64,000 nucleotides of DNA, from positions 19,010 through 83,009 of the forward strand of contig CALGUD010000151.1 in NCBI GenBank assembly GCA_937901915.1, given 5' to 3'. The position numbers and the translations under genes are program-made. This document shows positions 9,809-23,203 of the stretch, piece by piece. Below the pieces are notes generated by a model that was not told the DNA's origin, searched no databases, and saw only the letters and a list, made by a program, of their open reading frames with translations. Origin of the DNA: an uncultured Flavobacteriaceae bacterium. Lineage in GTDB: Bacteria > Bacteroidota > Bacteroidia > Flavobacteriales > Flavobacteriaceae. Position 1 is the stretch's first letter. Every line of letters starts with the position of its first letter.

Positions 9809-10774
9809 ATGAATAATCGCAACATTAAAACTTTATTTTTATTAGCCGCCTCTCTGACAGGAGTAAGTTCATTTGCCCAAAATCCTATAATAACAGATGT
9901 CTTTACAGCAGATCCTGCTCCCATTGTATATGACGATACTGTATATTTATACGCCAGTCACGATACAGCAACCGTTGCAGATACCAACTACAAAATGCCC
10001 GATTGGCTTCTATTTTCATCAAAAGATATGGTAAACTGGACCAATCATGGTTCGCCTTTATCCCCAAAATCATTTTCATGGGCCACCGGCGATGCGTATG
10101 CTGCTCAATGTATAGAAAGAGACGGGAAATTTTATTGGTTTGTTTCTACATTTCATAAAGAAGATGAAAACAGTAAGGGTGGCGGTGCAATAGGTGTTGC
10201 CGTTTCCGATAATCCCACCGGGCCTTTTAAAGATGCCATAGGAAAAGCTTTAATTGTGAATGAAATGACAACGGATATGAAGCATGGTTGGGACGATATT
10301 GACCCTACAGTTTTTATAGATGACGATGGACAAGCCTATATGTACTGGGGTAATGGAAGTTGTAAATGGGTGAAATTAAAAGAAAATATGATTGAAATTG
10401 ATGGTCCCATTAACACATTTAAACCTAAAAATTTTATTGAAGGACCTTGGGTTTATAAAAGAAATGGCTTGTACTATTTAGTTTATGCCGGTGCAGGCAC
10501 TAAACCCGAAATGATAGAATATTGTACCGCTACAAGTCCGGAAGGTCCTTGGGAATATCAGGGTATAATTCAGGAAAACGTTAACAATAGCTTTACAACA
10601 CACCCTGGTATCGTAGATTTTAAAGGAAAGTCATACTTCATGTATCACGATGGTTCGCTTCCTACAGGAGGAAGTTATAGGCGCTCAATTTGCATTGACT
10701 ATATGTATTATAATGAAGATGGTACCATTCAAAAAATAGTTCAGACTAAAGAAGGTGTGAAACCTGTTAAATAA
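9809..10774 (+). CDS. GH43 glycosidase, single domain (arabinofuranosidase/xylosidase type)
   Basis: This is a five-bladed beta-propeller hydrolase acting on arabinose or xylose linkages. The 321-residue protein has a signal peptide cleaved near SSFAQ. The GH43 triad is visible: Asp35 in TADPAPIV (general base), Asp165 in DIDPTVFIDDDG (pKa modulator) and Glu211 in FIEGPW (general acid). A histidine in THPGIVDF fits the conserved central residue. There is no extra binding module. It lies 21 bases after GH51 and 11 bases before the second GH43, in a tight operon. Substrate cannot be fixed from sequence; alpha-L-arabinofuranosidase or beta-xylosidase are the usual activities of this form. Confidence 0.9.
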   Translation: MNNRNIKTLFLLAASLTGVSSFAQNPIITDVFTADPAPIVYDDTVYLYASHDTATVADTNYKMPDWLLFSSKDMVNWTNHGSPLSPKSFSWATGDAYAAQCIERDGKFYWFVSTFHKEDENSKGGGAIGVAVSDNPTGPFKDAIGKALIVNEMTTDMKHGWDDIDPTVFIDDDGQAYMYWGNGSCKWVKLKENMIEIDGPINTFKPKNFIEGPWVYKRNGLYYLVYAGAGTKPEMIEYCTATSPEGPWEYQGIIQENVNNSFTTHPGIVDFKGKSYFMYHDGSLPTGGSYRRSICIDYMYYNEDGTIQKIVQTKEGVKPVK

Positions 10775-10785
10775 ATATCAACTAA

Positions 10786-12435
10786 ATGAAATTTAAATAT
10801 TTTTTTTTCTTAATCATTTGGATTATTGCATTCAATCTTAATGCACAAGTCAATAAAGCTCATAATCCCATAATATTTACAGATGTACCGGATGCTTCTA
10901 TGGTACGTGTGGGCGACACTTACTATATGAGTAGTACCACAATGCACATGACTCCGGGCGTACCTATTATGAAATCCAGGGATTTAGTAAACTGGAAACT
11001 TATTAATTACGCATATAATACACTTGGGAATAATGATGAAGTTTATTTAGAAAATGGTAAAAATATGTATGGTAGAGGTTCCTGGGCCAGTTGTTTACGA
11101 TACCATAATGAAACGTTTTATGTGAGCACTTTTTCTGCAACAACAGGTAAAACTTATATTTTCACTACCAAAGACTTGGAGAAAGGCCCTTGGAATAAAA
11201 TTGAATTTGAGCCCTCTTATCATGACAATACCATCTTTTTTGATGATGATGGAAAAGGATACATTGTTCATAATGATGCTCCCGATCAGGGTAAAGAACA
11301 GTATCAAGGACACCGTGTAATAAAAATATGGGATTACGATATTGAAAATGACAGGGTTATTCCCGGAACTGATAAAATTATTGTTGATGGAGGTGTAGAT
11401 ATAACAGAAAAACCTATCTGGATAGAAGCACCCCATATCTATAAAAAGGATGGAAAATATTTTCTAATGTGTGCAGAAGGTGGTACCGGCGATTGGCACA
11501 GCGAAGTTATTTTTAAGAGCGATAACCCAAGAGGGCCTTATATACCAGCATCAAATAACCCTATTCTCACTCAAAGATATTTTGCAAAAGACCGTAAAAA
11601 TAAAGTAGACTGGGCGGGACATGCAGATTTGATTAAGGGTCCTGACGATAAATACTACGGTGTTTTCTTAGCCGTACGACCCAATGAAGAAAATAGGGTA
11701 AATACGGGGCGTGAAACGTTTATTTTACCTGTGGATTGGTCAGGGGAATTTCCTGTTTTCGAAAACGGACTTATACCAATAGAGCCTAAACTTAAAATGC
11801 CTGAAGGTGTAGAAAACAAAACCGGGCAGAATAATTTCATCCCAAATGGCAATTTTACAATTACAGAAAACTTTACTTCAGATAAATTGGATTACCGGTG
11901 GATTGGCTTAAGAGGTCCTCGCGAAGCATTTATTTCAACCACAAAAAAAGGATTGGAAATACAACCATTTGAAACCAATATTAAAGAACTAAAACCAACC
12001 TCTACATTATTTCTTAGACAGCAGCACAATAGTTTTTCTTTTACTACTACCTTAGATTATAAACCAAAATCTGAAAAAGATTTGGCAGGTATTGTGGCTT
12101 TACAAAATGAAGGTTCTAATTATGTGTTTGGTATTACTAAGAAAGGTAAAGAAAATCACCTGGTACTACATAAAAACAGTTTTCCTGACAGACGTGGTGA
12201 TATTATTTCTGAGGTTATTGCAAGTACCAAAGTAGACATAAACAAACCAATAAAATTAAAAGTTGAAGCTAATGGTGATAAGTATGAATTCGCTTATGCT
12301 ATTGATGGAAAGGAGTTTGAAAACTTAGGAGGTACGGTTTCCGGTGATATCCTGTCTACTGACGTGGCTGGTGGTTTTACAGGTGCTTTATTAGGCCTTT
12401 ATGCTACAACTGGTAATGATATCATAGTTGAGTAA
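10786..12435 (+). CDS. GH43 glycosidase with C-terminal beta-sandwich (subfamily 12-like)
   Basis: This second GH43 is a two-domain enzyme of 549 residues with a signal peptide (MKFKYFFFLIIWIIAF, cleavage near LNAQ). Catalytic residues are Asp36 (TDVPDASMVRVGDTYY), Asp147 (YHDNTIFFDDDG) and Glu214 (IWIEAPHIYKKDG). Residues about 350-549 form the XynB-type C-terminal sandwich (RWIGLRGPREAFI, FLRQQHNSFSFTT) that shapes the active-site pocket in the family. The architecture matches beta-xylosidase/arabinofuranosidase enzymes that act on arabinoxylan side chains. The protein stops soon after VAGGFTGALLGLYATTG, without the FDWFEY-like end common in relatives, so the C-terminus is slightly short; no other frame restores it. 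Confidence 0.88.
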   Translation: MKFKYFFFLIIWIIAFNLNAQVNKAHNPIIFTDVPDASMVRVGDTYYMSSTTMHMTPGVPIMKSRDLVNWKLINYAYNTLGNNDEVYLENGKNMYGRGSWASCLRYHNETFYVSTFSATTGKTYIFTTKDLEKGPWNKIEFEPSYHDNTIFFDDDGKGYIVHNDAPDQGKEQYQGHRVIKIWDYDIENDRVIPGTDKIIVDGGVDITEKPIWIEAPHIYKKDGKYFLMCAEGGTGDWHSEVIFKSDNPRGPYIPASNNPILTQRYFAKDRKNKVDWAGHADLIKGPDDKYYGVFLAVRPNEENRVNTGRETFILPVDWSGEFPVFENGLIPIEPKLKMPEGVENKTGQNNFIPNGNFTITENFTSDKLDYRWIGLRGPREAFISTTKKGLEIQPFETNIKELKPTSTLFLRQQHNSFSFTTTLDYKPKSEKDLAGIVALQNEGSNYVFGITKKGKENHLVLHKNSFPDRRGDIISEVIASTKVDINKPIKLKVEANGDKYEFAYAIDGKEFENLGGTVSGDILSTDVAGGFTGALLGLYATTGNDIIVE

Positions 12436-12557
12436 AAAAAGAAAGAATTGAATTATAACGTAAAGTATTGAGAAGATAGGGGGAGCTTATGTCGGTTTTT
12501 AGTGCCTGTGTAATGGGTGAGTTATAATTCATATAAAATAATTTAAAACATATTTAA

Positions 12558-14135
12558 ATGAAAAATACATTTATTATAATCGCATTAACGGCTTTATTTA
12601 TCACAGGGTGTGATGATACTAAAACTAAAAAATATACGCCTCTTACTGCTCAAGTTGAAGTAGAGCAAGGAATGGTTGAGGGAACTGTTGAAGACAGTTT
12701 AACGGTTTTTAAAGGTATTCCGTTTGCTCAACCCCCAATTGGGGACCTCAGATGGCGGACCCCTCAACCTGCAAATAAATGGGAGGGAATAAAAAAAACA
12801 AAGGAATATGCGCCAGCTCCCATACAGGGTAACGATCCCACGGGCAAAAGCGAAGACTGCCTTTATTTAAATGTTTGGACACCTGCGAAATCATCAGAAG
12901 ACAAAATTCCTGTACTTGTTTGGATTTATGGAGGTGGCTTTAGTTATGGATCTACTTCTGAACCCGCTTATGATGGGGCAGCATTGGCTAAAAAAGGAGT
13001 TGTTTTAGTAAGTATTGCATACCGTGTTGGCCAGTTAGGCTTTCTGGCACATCCCGAATTGAGTGCTGAAAATCCGGAAAATACTTCAGGCAACTATGGT
13101 TTGCTGGATATGATAGCCGGTTTACAATGGGTAAAAGATAATATCGCTGCATTTGGTGGAGATCCGAATAAAGTGACAATTTTTGGAGAATCGGCCGGAG
13201 GTATAGCTGTGAGTATGCTGAGTGCATCTCCGCTTGCAAAGGGACTTTTTCATGGTGCAATTTCACAAAGTGGGGGTTCATTTGGGCCAACACGCCTCAC
13301 TACTTTTCCGGGAGAAAACATGAAAACCCTGGCAATGGCAGAAAAAGATGGTTTAAAATTTGCAGAAAAAGCTGGTGATACCTCATTAGCAGGACTCAGG
13401 AAAATACCCGCAGATAAATTACCCATGGAGATGGGCATGGGAGGGGCATGGCCTATAGTTGATGGTTGGGTTATACCCGACGATCAATATAAACTTTACG
13501 AAGCAGGTAAATTTAACGACACACCAATTCTTGTTGGTTACAATTCAGATGAGGGTGCCAGCTTCACAAGAACAAAAGATCCCAAAGAGTATATTAGTAG
13601 TGTAGAAGAACGTTATGGTCCCTATGCAGATAGTTTATTAAAAGCCTATCCTGTTGACTCTACCACAGTTCCAAAAACTGCCCGTGATTTATCACGCGAT
13701 GCAGCATTCGGTTGGCCAACATGGTCATGGGCAAGATTGCAGGCCAAAAAAGGAAAATCTAAGGTTTTTTATTACTATTTCGATCAACATCCGGACCATC
13801 CGGAAGATTCGCCGAATTATGGTTATGGTTCACCACATGGACAGGAAGTGGCTTACGTTTTTGAGAATTTAGATGCTTCTAATCCTGAAACTACAAAAAC
13901 AGATTTAGGAATTTCGGATTTAATGGGGACGTATTGGACAAACTTTGCGAAATATGGAGATCCCAATGGTGAAGGTGTGCCAAAATGGCCGGCATTTAGT
14001 GATGAAAATCCGGAGGTAATGTATTTCAATAAAACAGCTTATACCGGTCCGGTGCCAAGTGCTGAATCTCTCGAGGTTTTAGATTCCTATTTCACATGGA
14101 GACGTACTCAAGAAGGAGCTGAGTGGGCAAAATGA
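12558..14135 (+). CDS. Type-B carboxylesterase family lipoprotein
   Basis: This alpha/beta hydrolase probably cleaves ester decorations. The N-terminus is a lipoprotein signal (lipobox ITGC). The triad is intact: Ser212 in GESAGG, Glu332 in NSDEGASF and His427 in SPHGQEV; the oxyanion loop GGGFSYGS and the SEDCLYLNVWTP motif of the family are present. It follows the GH43 by a 122-base gap without a clear terminator, so it probably belongs to the same transcript. Relatives in other arabinoxylan and pectin loci are called para-nitrobenzyl esterases or carboxylesterases; the natural ester is unknown. As a lipoprotein it should be anchored in the outer or inner membrane, unlike the soluble neighbours. 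Confidence 0.9.
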   Translation: MKNTFIIIALTALFITGCDDTKTKKYTPLTAQVEVEQGMVEGTVEDSLTVFKGIPFAQPPIGDLRWRTPQPANKWEGIKKTKEYAPAPIQGNDPTGKSEDCLYLNVWTPAKSSEDKIPVLVWIYGGGFSYGSTSEPAYDGAALAKKGVVLVSIAYRVGQLGFLAHPELSAENPENTSGNYGLLDMIAGLQWVKDNIAAFGGDPNKVTIFGESAGGIAVSMLSASPLAKGLFHGAISQSGGSFGPTRLTTFPGENMKTLAMAEKDGLKFAEKAGDTSLAGLRKIPADKLPMEMGMGGAWPIVDGWVIPDDQYKLYEAGKFNDTPILVGYNSDEGASFTRTKDPKEYISSVEERYGPYADSLLKAYPVDSTTVPKTARDLSRDAAFGWPTWSWARLQAKKGKSKVFYYYFDQHPDHPEDSPNYGYGSPHGQEVAYVFENLDASNPETTKTDLGISDLMGTYWTNFAKYGDPNGEGVPKWPAFSDENPEVMYFNKTAYTGPVPSAESLEVLDSYFTWRRTQEGAEWAK

Positions 14136-14223
14136 TTTTTTAAAATAAAATATCACAGCCGGATCTATGCCAAAAATACCTTTATACGTTCTGGCTGATC
14201 ACGATACATAAAATTCGGGCATT

Positions 14224-15078
14224 ATGAAAAAAGCATCAAATATTATTGTGTTCATTATCTTTTTAATGGCTATAAACTTTTCGTATTCCCAAGACCCGAA
14301 TTTCCATATTTATTTGAGTTTCGGGCAATCTAATATGGAAGGAAATGCACCTATTGAAGCACAGGATACAGTAAACGTAAATGAACGCTTTCAAGTTTTA
14401 GAAGCTGTTAATTGTCCAAACCTCGATCGTGAAAAAGGCAAATGGTATACCGCGGTCCCGCCATTATGCCGTTGTAAAACAGGACTTACACCTACCGATT
14501 ACTTTGGAAGAACAATGGTTGAAAACCTACCGGAAAATGTTAAAGTTGGTATTATCAATGTTGCTGTTGGTGGTTGTAAAATAGAACTATTTGATAAAGA
14601 TAGGTATGAAGAGTATTTAACCACAGCTCCCGATTGGTTAAGGAATATGGCAAATGAATATGATGGGAACCCTTATGGACGCCTTGTTGAAATGGGGAAA
14701 TTGGCACAAAAAGATGGAGTTATAAAAGGTATTCTTCTACATCAGGGTGAATCTAACCCCAATGATTCACTTTGGACCAAAAAGGTAAAAATTGTGTATA
14801 ATAATTTGATGAAAGATTTAAATTTGAAATCTGAAGAAGTCCCGTTATTGGCCGGAGAAACCGTACACGAAGATCAAGGTGGTATTTGCGCCGGCATGAA
14901 CAAGATTATTGCAACACTCCCCGAAACTATCCCTAACGCTTATGTAATATCATCTAAAGGTTGTACAGACGCAAAAGATAATTTGCACTTTAATGCTGAA
15001 GGCTATCGTACTTTAGGTAAAAGATACGCCATAAAAATGTTGTCATTAATGGGGTATAATGTTGTAGAAACTAAGTAA
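14224..15078 (+). CDS. SGNH-type esterase, SASA/CE6-like (acetyl esterase)
   Basis: This is a probable acetyl-xylan or sialate-O-acetylesterase-like enzyme, removing O-acetyl groups. The 284-residue product has a signal peptide (MKKASNIIVFIIFLMAINFSYSQ). Family motifs are the nucleophile Ser36 in FGQSNMEG, the LLHQGESN block near residue 175, and the Asp252-x-x-His255 pair in DNLHFNAEGY. Four cysteines between residues about 60 and 85 (NCPNLD, PLCRCK) and others later suggest disulfides. CE6 acetyl-xylan esterases share exactly these blocks. It lies between a carboxylesterase and a BD-FAE-like esterase, so a deacetylation role is consistent. There is an 88-base leader without a strong promoter. 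Confidence 0.86.
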   Translation: MKKASNIIVFIIFLMAINFSYSQDPNFHIYLSFGQSNMEGNAPIEAQDTVNVNERFQVLEAVNCPNLDREKGKWYTAVPPLCRCKTGLTPTDYFGRTMVENLPENVKVGIINVAVGGCKIELFDKDRYEEYLTTAPDWLRNMANEYDGNPYGRLVEMGKLAQKDGVIKGILLHQGESNPNDSLWTKKVKIVYNNLMKDLNLKSEEVPLLAGETVHEDQGGICAGMNKIIATLPETIPNAYVISSKGCTDAKDNLHFNAEGYRTLGKRYAIKMLSLMGYNVVETK

Positions 15079-15102
15079 AAATGAGACTTTAAAACTAACT
15101 CG

Positions 15103-15996
15103 ATGAATAAAATTTTAAATTTAGGATTTTCATCTTTATTGATGTTTTTTTCTGCATTTACGAGTGCACAGGAAATAATTAATTTATATCCCAATGATAT
15201 TCCAAACTCAATACAATCAGAAATAAAAGAGTCCGGTGAAGGAATGTACAGAAATGTAACCAATCCGACTTTGGAATATTTTAAACCAAATCCGGGAAAA
15301 GCAACTGGAACAGCAATTATTTTAGTTCCCGGGGGAGGTTATAGCGTGGTTGTTTACGAAGGTGAAGGACTTACCAATGCAAAATCTTTGGCTGAAAATG
15401 GTATTGCAGCGTTTGTTTTAAAATATCGCTTACCTAATGATCAGATTATGGATAACAAAAAAATCGGACCAGTACAAGATGCTCAACAAGCTATAAAATT
15501 GGTAAGGGAAAATGGCAAAAAATGGGGGTTAGACACAAATAAAATCGGTATTATGGGATTTTCAGCCGGAGGTCATTTAGCATCAACCGCGGCCACTCAT
15601 TTTGAAAAATCTTATATAGAAAATTCAAATAACACAAGTCTTCGCCCGGACTTTCAAATTTTAGTCTATCCGGTTATTAGTATGACCGACAGTTTAACAC
15701 ATACTGGTTCAAGAGATGCTTTATTGGGTGATAATCCCAGTGCAGAGGATGTGCAGCTTTTTTCGAATGAAAAGCAAGTCAAAGCCAATACACCTCCGGC
15801 TTATTTAACCCATACAGCAGATGATACGGTTGTAGATGTAGACAACAGTATAGCATATTTTCAAAGCTTGAGGCATAACAACGTTGATGCAGAAATGCAT
15901 ATCTATCCCAAAGGAGGTCATGGATTTATTTTTAAACATCAGGAATGGATAAATCCTTTGCTTGCCTGGTTGAAAAGTAACAATTTCATAAAATAA
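15103..15996 (+). CDS. Alpha/beta hydrolase of the BD-FAE/acetyl-xylan esterase type
   Basis: A secreted esterase of 297 residues with a signal peptide (MNKILNLGFSSLLMFFSAFTSAQ). It shows the oxyanion segment LVPGGGYSVV, nucleophile elbow GFSAGG (Ser154), a probable acid in TADDTVVDVDN and the catalytic histidine in GGHGF (His273). This pattern matches the BD-FAE family and esterases annotated as xylanase-associated; some members release feruloyl groups and others acetyl groups. It is 24 bases downstream of the SGNH esterase and is co-directional with the CE1 genes that follow. Activity on arabinoxylan esters is inferred from the locus. Confidence 0.84.
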   Translation: MNKILNLGFSSLLMFFSAFTSAQEIINLYPNDIPNSIQSEIKESGEGMYRNVTNPTLEYFKPNPGKATGTAIILVPGGGYSVVVYEGEGLTNAKSLAENGIAAFVLKYRLPNDQIMDNKKIGPVQDAQQAIKLVRENGKKWGLDTNKIGIMGFSAGGHLASTAATHFEKSYIENSNNTSLRPDFQILVYPVISMTDSLTHTGSRDALLGDNPSAEDVQLFSNEKQVKANTPPAYLTHTADDTVVDVDNSIAYFQSLRHNNVDAEMHIYPKGGHGFIFKHQEWINPLLAWLKSNNFIK

Positions 15997-16054
15997 TACA
16001 TTTAATATGTAACAATTTGTTGAAATTAAAGACAGATAACTAAACTAACCATAC

Positions 16055-17194
16055 ATGAAATTGAAACAGTCACTATTTCCCATTTTATTTTTGATAACCT
16101 GGTCAATGGTAACAGCACAATCCGGAATTCCAGCTGCTACCAATATAGCTGGTAAGGAATATCCTCAAATACTACCGGATAACCGGGTGGTTTTTCGCCT
16201 AAAAGCGCCTGAAGCTCAAAAAATTCAAATAGACTTAGGAAAGAAATATGACATGGTTAAAGATGATGAAGGATTTTGGACAGTGACAACCGAGCCACAA
16301 ATTCCGGGTTTTCATTATTACTCATTGGTGATTGATGATGTTAGTGTAGCCGATCCTGCAAGTGAAACCTTTTATGGCATGGGAAGAATGTCTAGTGGTA
16401 TTGATATTCCGGAGAAAGGAGTAGATTTTTATAAAATAAAAGATGTTCCTCACGGAGCTCTTAGTTCTAAATATTACTATTCTAAAGTAACCAATAGTTG
16501 GCGCAGATTGTTTGTTTACACTCCCCCCGGATATGATACTGATCATGATGAGCATTATCCGGTTATGTATATCCAGCATGGAGGTGGTGAAGATGAACGA
16601 GGTTGGGCAGTTCAAGGTAGAACAGATATTATACTTGATAACCTGATTGCCGAAGGGAAAGCTGAAAGAATGCTTGTAGTTATTTCAAACGGAAATATAA
16701 ATAGTGGAATTTTTGGATATAGTAGTGAAGGTATGGCAGCGTTTAAAGAAGAAATGACAAACAATATTGTGCCTTTTATAGACAAAAATTACCGTACAAT
16801 ACCAGAAACCAACAAACGTGCTATATGTGGATTATCCATGGGAGGTGGCCAATCATTTTATGTTGGTTTGGAAAGCCTTGATTACTTTGGGTCAATAGGT
16901 ATTTTCAGTACAGGTCTCTTTGGGGGAATAAGAAATCCGGCAGGGAATGAATTTGATGCGGAAAAAGAAATCCCGGGCTTGTTGAGTAATTCAAAGTCAT
17001 TCAATGAAAAACTAAACCTTTTTTATATTTCAGTAGGTGAACAAGACGCTCGGATTGAGTTTACTAAAAAAGCTGTTGAGAAATTCAGGAGTAATGATTT
17101 AAAAGTTGAATTTGCCACTTTTCCGGGTGATCATGAATGGCAGGTTTGGAGAAAATCATTATACGATTTCGCATCAAGAGTATTTAAACAATGA
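16055..17194 (+). CDS. CE1 esterase with N-terminal CBM48-like domain, copy 1
   Basis: This is a feruloyl/acetyl esterase of the carbohydrate esterase 1 family. After a signal peptide (cleavage near VTAQ) residues about 25-115 form an immunoglobulin-like early-set (CBM48-like) domain (VVFRLKAPEAQKIQIDLG, GFHYYSLVIDD, DPASETFYG). The hydrolase follows: VYTPPGYD, QHGGGEDERGW, nucleophile GLSMGG (Ser261) and His360 in GDHEWQVWRKSL. It is the first of five CE1 genes in a row. Its CBM48-like part is most like the second half of the fifth gene (shared [18 protein letters not shown]). Confidence 0.9.
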   Translation: MKLKQSLFPILFLITWSMVTAQSGIPAATNIAGKEYPQILPDNRVVFRLKAPEAQKIQIDLGKKYDMVKDDEGFWTVTTEPQIPGFHYYSLVIDDVSVADPASETFYGMGRMSSGIDIPEKGVDFYKIKDVPHGALSSKYYYSKVTNSWRRLFVYTPPGYDTDHDEHYPVMYIQHGGGEDERGWAVQGRTDIILDNLIAEGKAERMLVVISNGNINSGIFGYSSEGMAAFKEEMTNNIVPFIDKNYRTIPETNKRAICGLSMGGGQSFYVGLESLDYFGSIGIFSTGLFGGIRNPAGNEFDAEKEIPGLLSNSKSFNEKLNLFYISVGEQDARIEFTKKAVEKFRSNDLKVEFATFPGDHEWQVWRKSLYDFASRVFKQ

Positions 17195-17202
17195 TTTTAT
17201 AA

Positions 17203-19532
<2,330 letters not shown>

Positions 19533-19572
19533 ACGCTAACTAACTGTCTAGAAAAACAAAAAAATTATTGTT

Positions 19573-20733
19573 ATGAATTACAGATTTATCATTTTTCTAA
19601 TGATCGGGTTAAGTGCTAATGTGTGTTTTGCGCAATCAAACTCATCCGGTATTGTAGAAGACTTCAAGCCGTCCTCTGTCAATCAACCTGGAAAGGAATT
19701 CCCTCAGGTAAATTCCGAAGGTAGAGTACGTGCAAGTATTGTTGCACCCGAAGCTGGTAAGGTTCAACTTGATATTGGTGGTGTTAAATACGATATGGTA
19801 AAAGGTGATGAGGGAGTATGGAAAGGTGAATCTGCACCTCAGGATGAAGGCTTTCACTATTACCAACTTAATATAGACGGTGCCTCGGTCCCGGATCCCG
19901 GGACAAAATATTTCTATGGTGCCGGCCGTTGGGGCAGTGGCATCGAAATTCCTGCTAAGGACCAGGATTTTTATGCAGTTAAAGATGTTCCGCATGGACT
20001 TGTTAGCGAAAACATATATTTTTCCAAATTAACCAATTCTCATAGACGCTGTTTTGTGTATACCCCTCCGGGTTATACTGAGGATACAAAAACCCGTTAT
20101 CCTGTACTTTATCTGCAACACGGTAGTTTTGAAGATGAAACCGGATGGCCATCACAAGGTCATGCGAACCTTATTCTGGACAACTTAATTGCAGAAAAAA
20201 AAGCTAAGTCTATGATCATTGTAATGGATAATGGATATGCCTTTAAACCTCAGGAAACTTCTTCTTCGGAACGTCCTGAGCTTGTTTTTGAAGAAGTGTT
20301 GATCAATGAAGTAATCCCTATGATCGACTCTAAATTCCGAACTATCCCTGATCGTGAACACAGGGCTATAGCCGGCCTTTCAATGGGAGCCAACCAGACA
20401 ATGAGGATTTTAATGAACCATCTCGATAAGTTTGCATATTATGGTGGCTTTAGCGGTACTTCAAATTATCCAAGTGCTGATGAAATAGATGCTTCTACTT
20501 TTTTGAATGGAAAATTTAATGATGGTAAAACTATAAACAAACAGGTCAAAGTTTTTTGGCTTGGTCTGGGAACTAAAGAACCCGATCCCTTTCCGGGTTC
20601 TGTAGGGGCGTTCAGAAACATGTTAAACAAACAAGGCATTAAACATGTGTATTACGAATCTCCGGGAACTGCACATGAATGGCTAACCTGGAGACGGTCA
20701 TTAAAAGAATATGCCAGTTTATTATTTAAATAA
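19573..20733 (+). CDS. CE1 esterase with N-terminal CBM48-like domain, copy 4 (variant elbow)
   Basis: Secreted 386-residue CE1 enzyme with the EDFKPSS linker and CBM48-like domain. The nucleophile elbow reads GLSMGA (Ser270), with Ala in place of the final Gly of GLSMGG found in the other five domains of this locus; the serine and His368 (TAHEWLTWRRSL) remain, so activity is likely. The oxyanion region reads QHGSFEDETGW, again different from the sister copies. A longer lobe (about residues 300-320, GTSNYPSADEIDAST) precedes the histidine segment. It starts 40 bases after copy 3 and ends 18 bases before the two-domain gene. Confidence 0.88.
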   Translation: MNYRFIIFLMIGLSANVCFAQSNSSGIVEDFKPSSVNQPGKEFPQVNSEGRVRASIVAPEAGKVQLDIGGVKYDMVKGDEGVWKGESAPQDEGFHYYQLNIDGASVPDPGTKYFYGAGRWGSGIEIPAKDQDFYAVKDVPHGLVSENIYFSKLTNSHRRCFVYTPPGYTEDTKTRYPVLYLQHGSFEDETGWPSQGHANLILDNLIAEKKAKSMIIVMDNGYAFKPQETSSSERPELVFEEVLINEVIPMIDSKFRTIPDREHRAIAGLSMGANQTMRILMNHLDKFAYYGGFSGTSNYPSADEIDASTFLNGKFNDGKTINKQVKVFWLGLGTKEPDPFPGSVGAFRNMLNKQGIKHVYYESPGTAHEWLTWRRSLKEYASLLFK

Positions 20734-20751
20734 CAAATACAATAATTATAA

Positions 20752-22671
<1,920 letters not shown>

Positions 22672-22716
22672 GGAAATAAAAGGACTCTTTGAGGGTAAAT
22701 ATGTCTAATATAAAAA

Positions 22717-22923
22717 GAGGCTGCTCGTCCATGGGCAGCCTCATTAGTAAATGAACACTAACTAATAAAGTTCATTTTTCAACAATTGGTATTAAGGTGT
22801 ATCTAATTAACTCCATCCATGAAGTAGGTTAACTTCATATCAGGAGTTAATGGGTTTTGGTGGTTAATGAAATTTTAAACACATTCCTAAAAGGACTCAT
22901 ACTTTTTCCTTTTTAAAAGTATG
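22717..22923. other. Structured intergenic region between the esterase run and the HTCS
   Basis: The 22672-23203 gap carries no gene but three inverted repeats. GAGGCTGC (22717-22724) pairs with GCAGCCTC (22735-22742); a run of five A on its left would give a T-tail only for leftward transcripts. TTAACTCC (22807-22814) pairs with GGAGTTAA (22843-22850) and encloses ATGAAGT/ACTTCAT (22819-22825, 22832-22838). CATACTTTT (22898-22906) pairs with AAAAGTATG (22915-22923). These probably end transcripts from both converging units. I see nothing else in the gap. Confidence 0.55.
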
Positions 22924-23203
22924 CTCATTATTAAATTGGTTCCTAATCGTTCTACTGTTTTAATTTGATAAAGAACAATAAATCCAACAGCAAGACAAAT
23001 ATGATGATATAAGAGAAAACAGTCCTTTCACAGAATGGACATTCTTTTTAAAATTTTGAACATTTATGAGAATTTGATCTTTTTGCGGATTTATTAATTG
23101 TTTAAATCTTTCAAGATATTTTTTTAAGAATAAAACAGTTGAAAATCTCTTCCAGATTAGTGTAGATAAAGTGTATAATCGTTCTCTTAATTAGTGATAA
23201 TCT

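Noticed and set aside
12422..12500. Frameshift at the end of the second GH43
   Set aside because: The C-terminus is slightly short, but no other frame continues with the family end, so a natural variant is more likely than a sequencing error.
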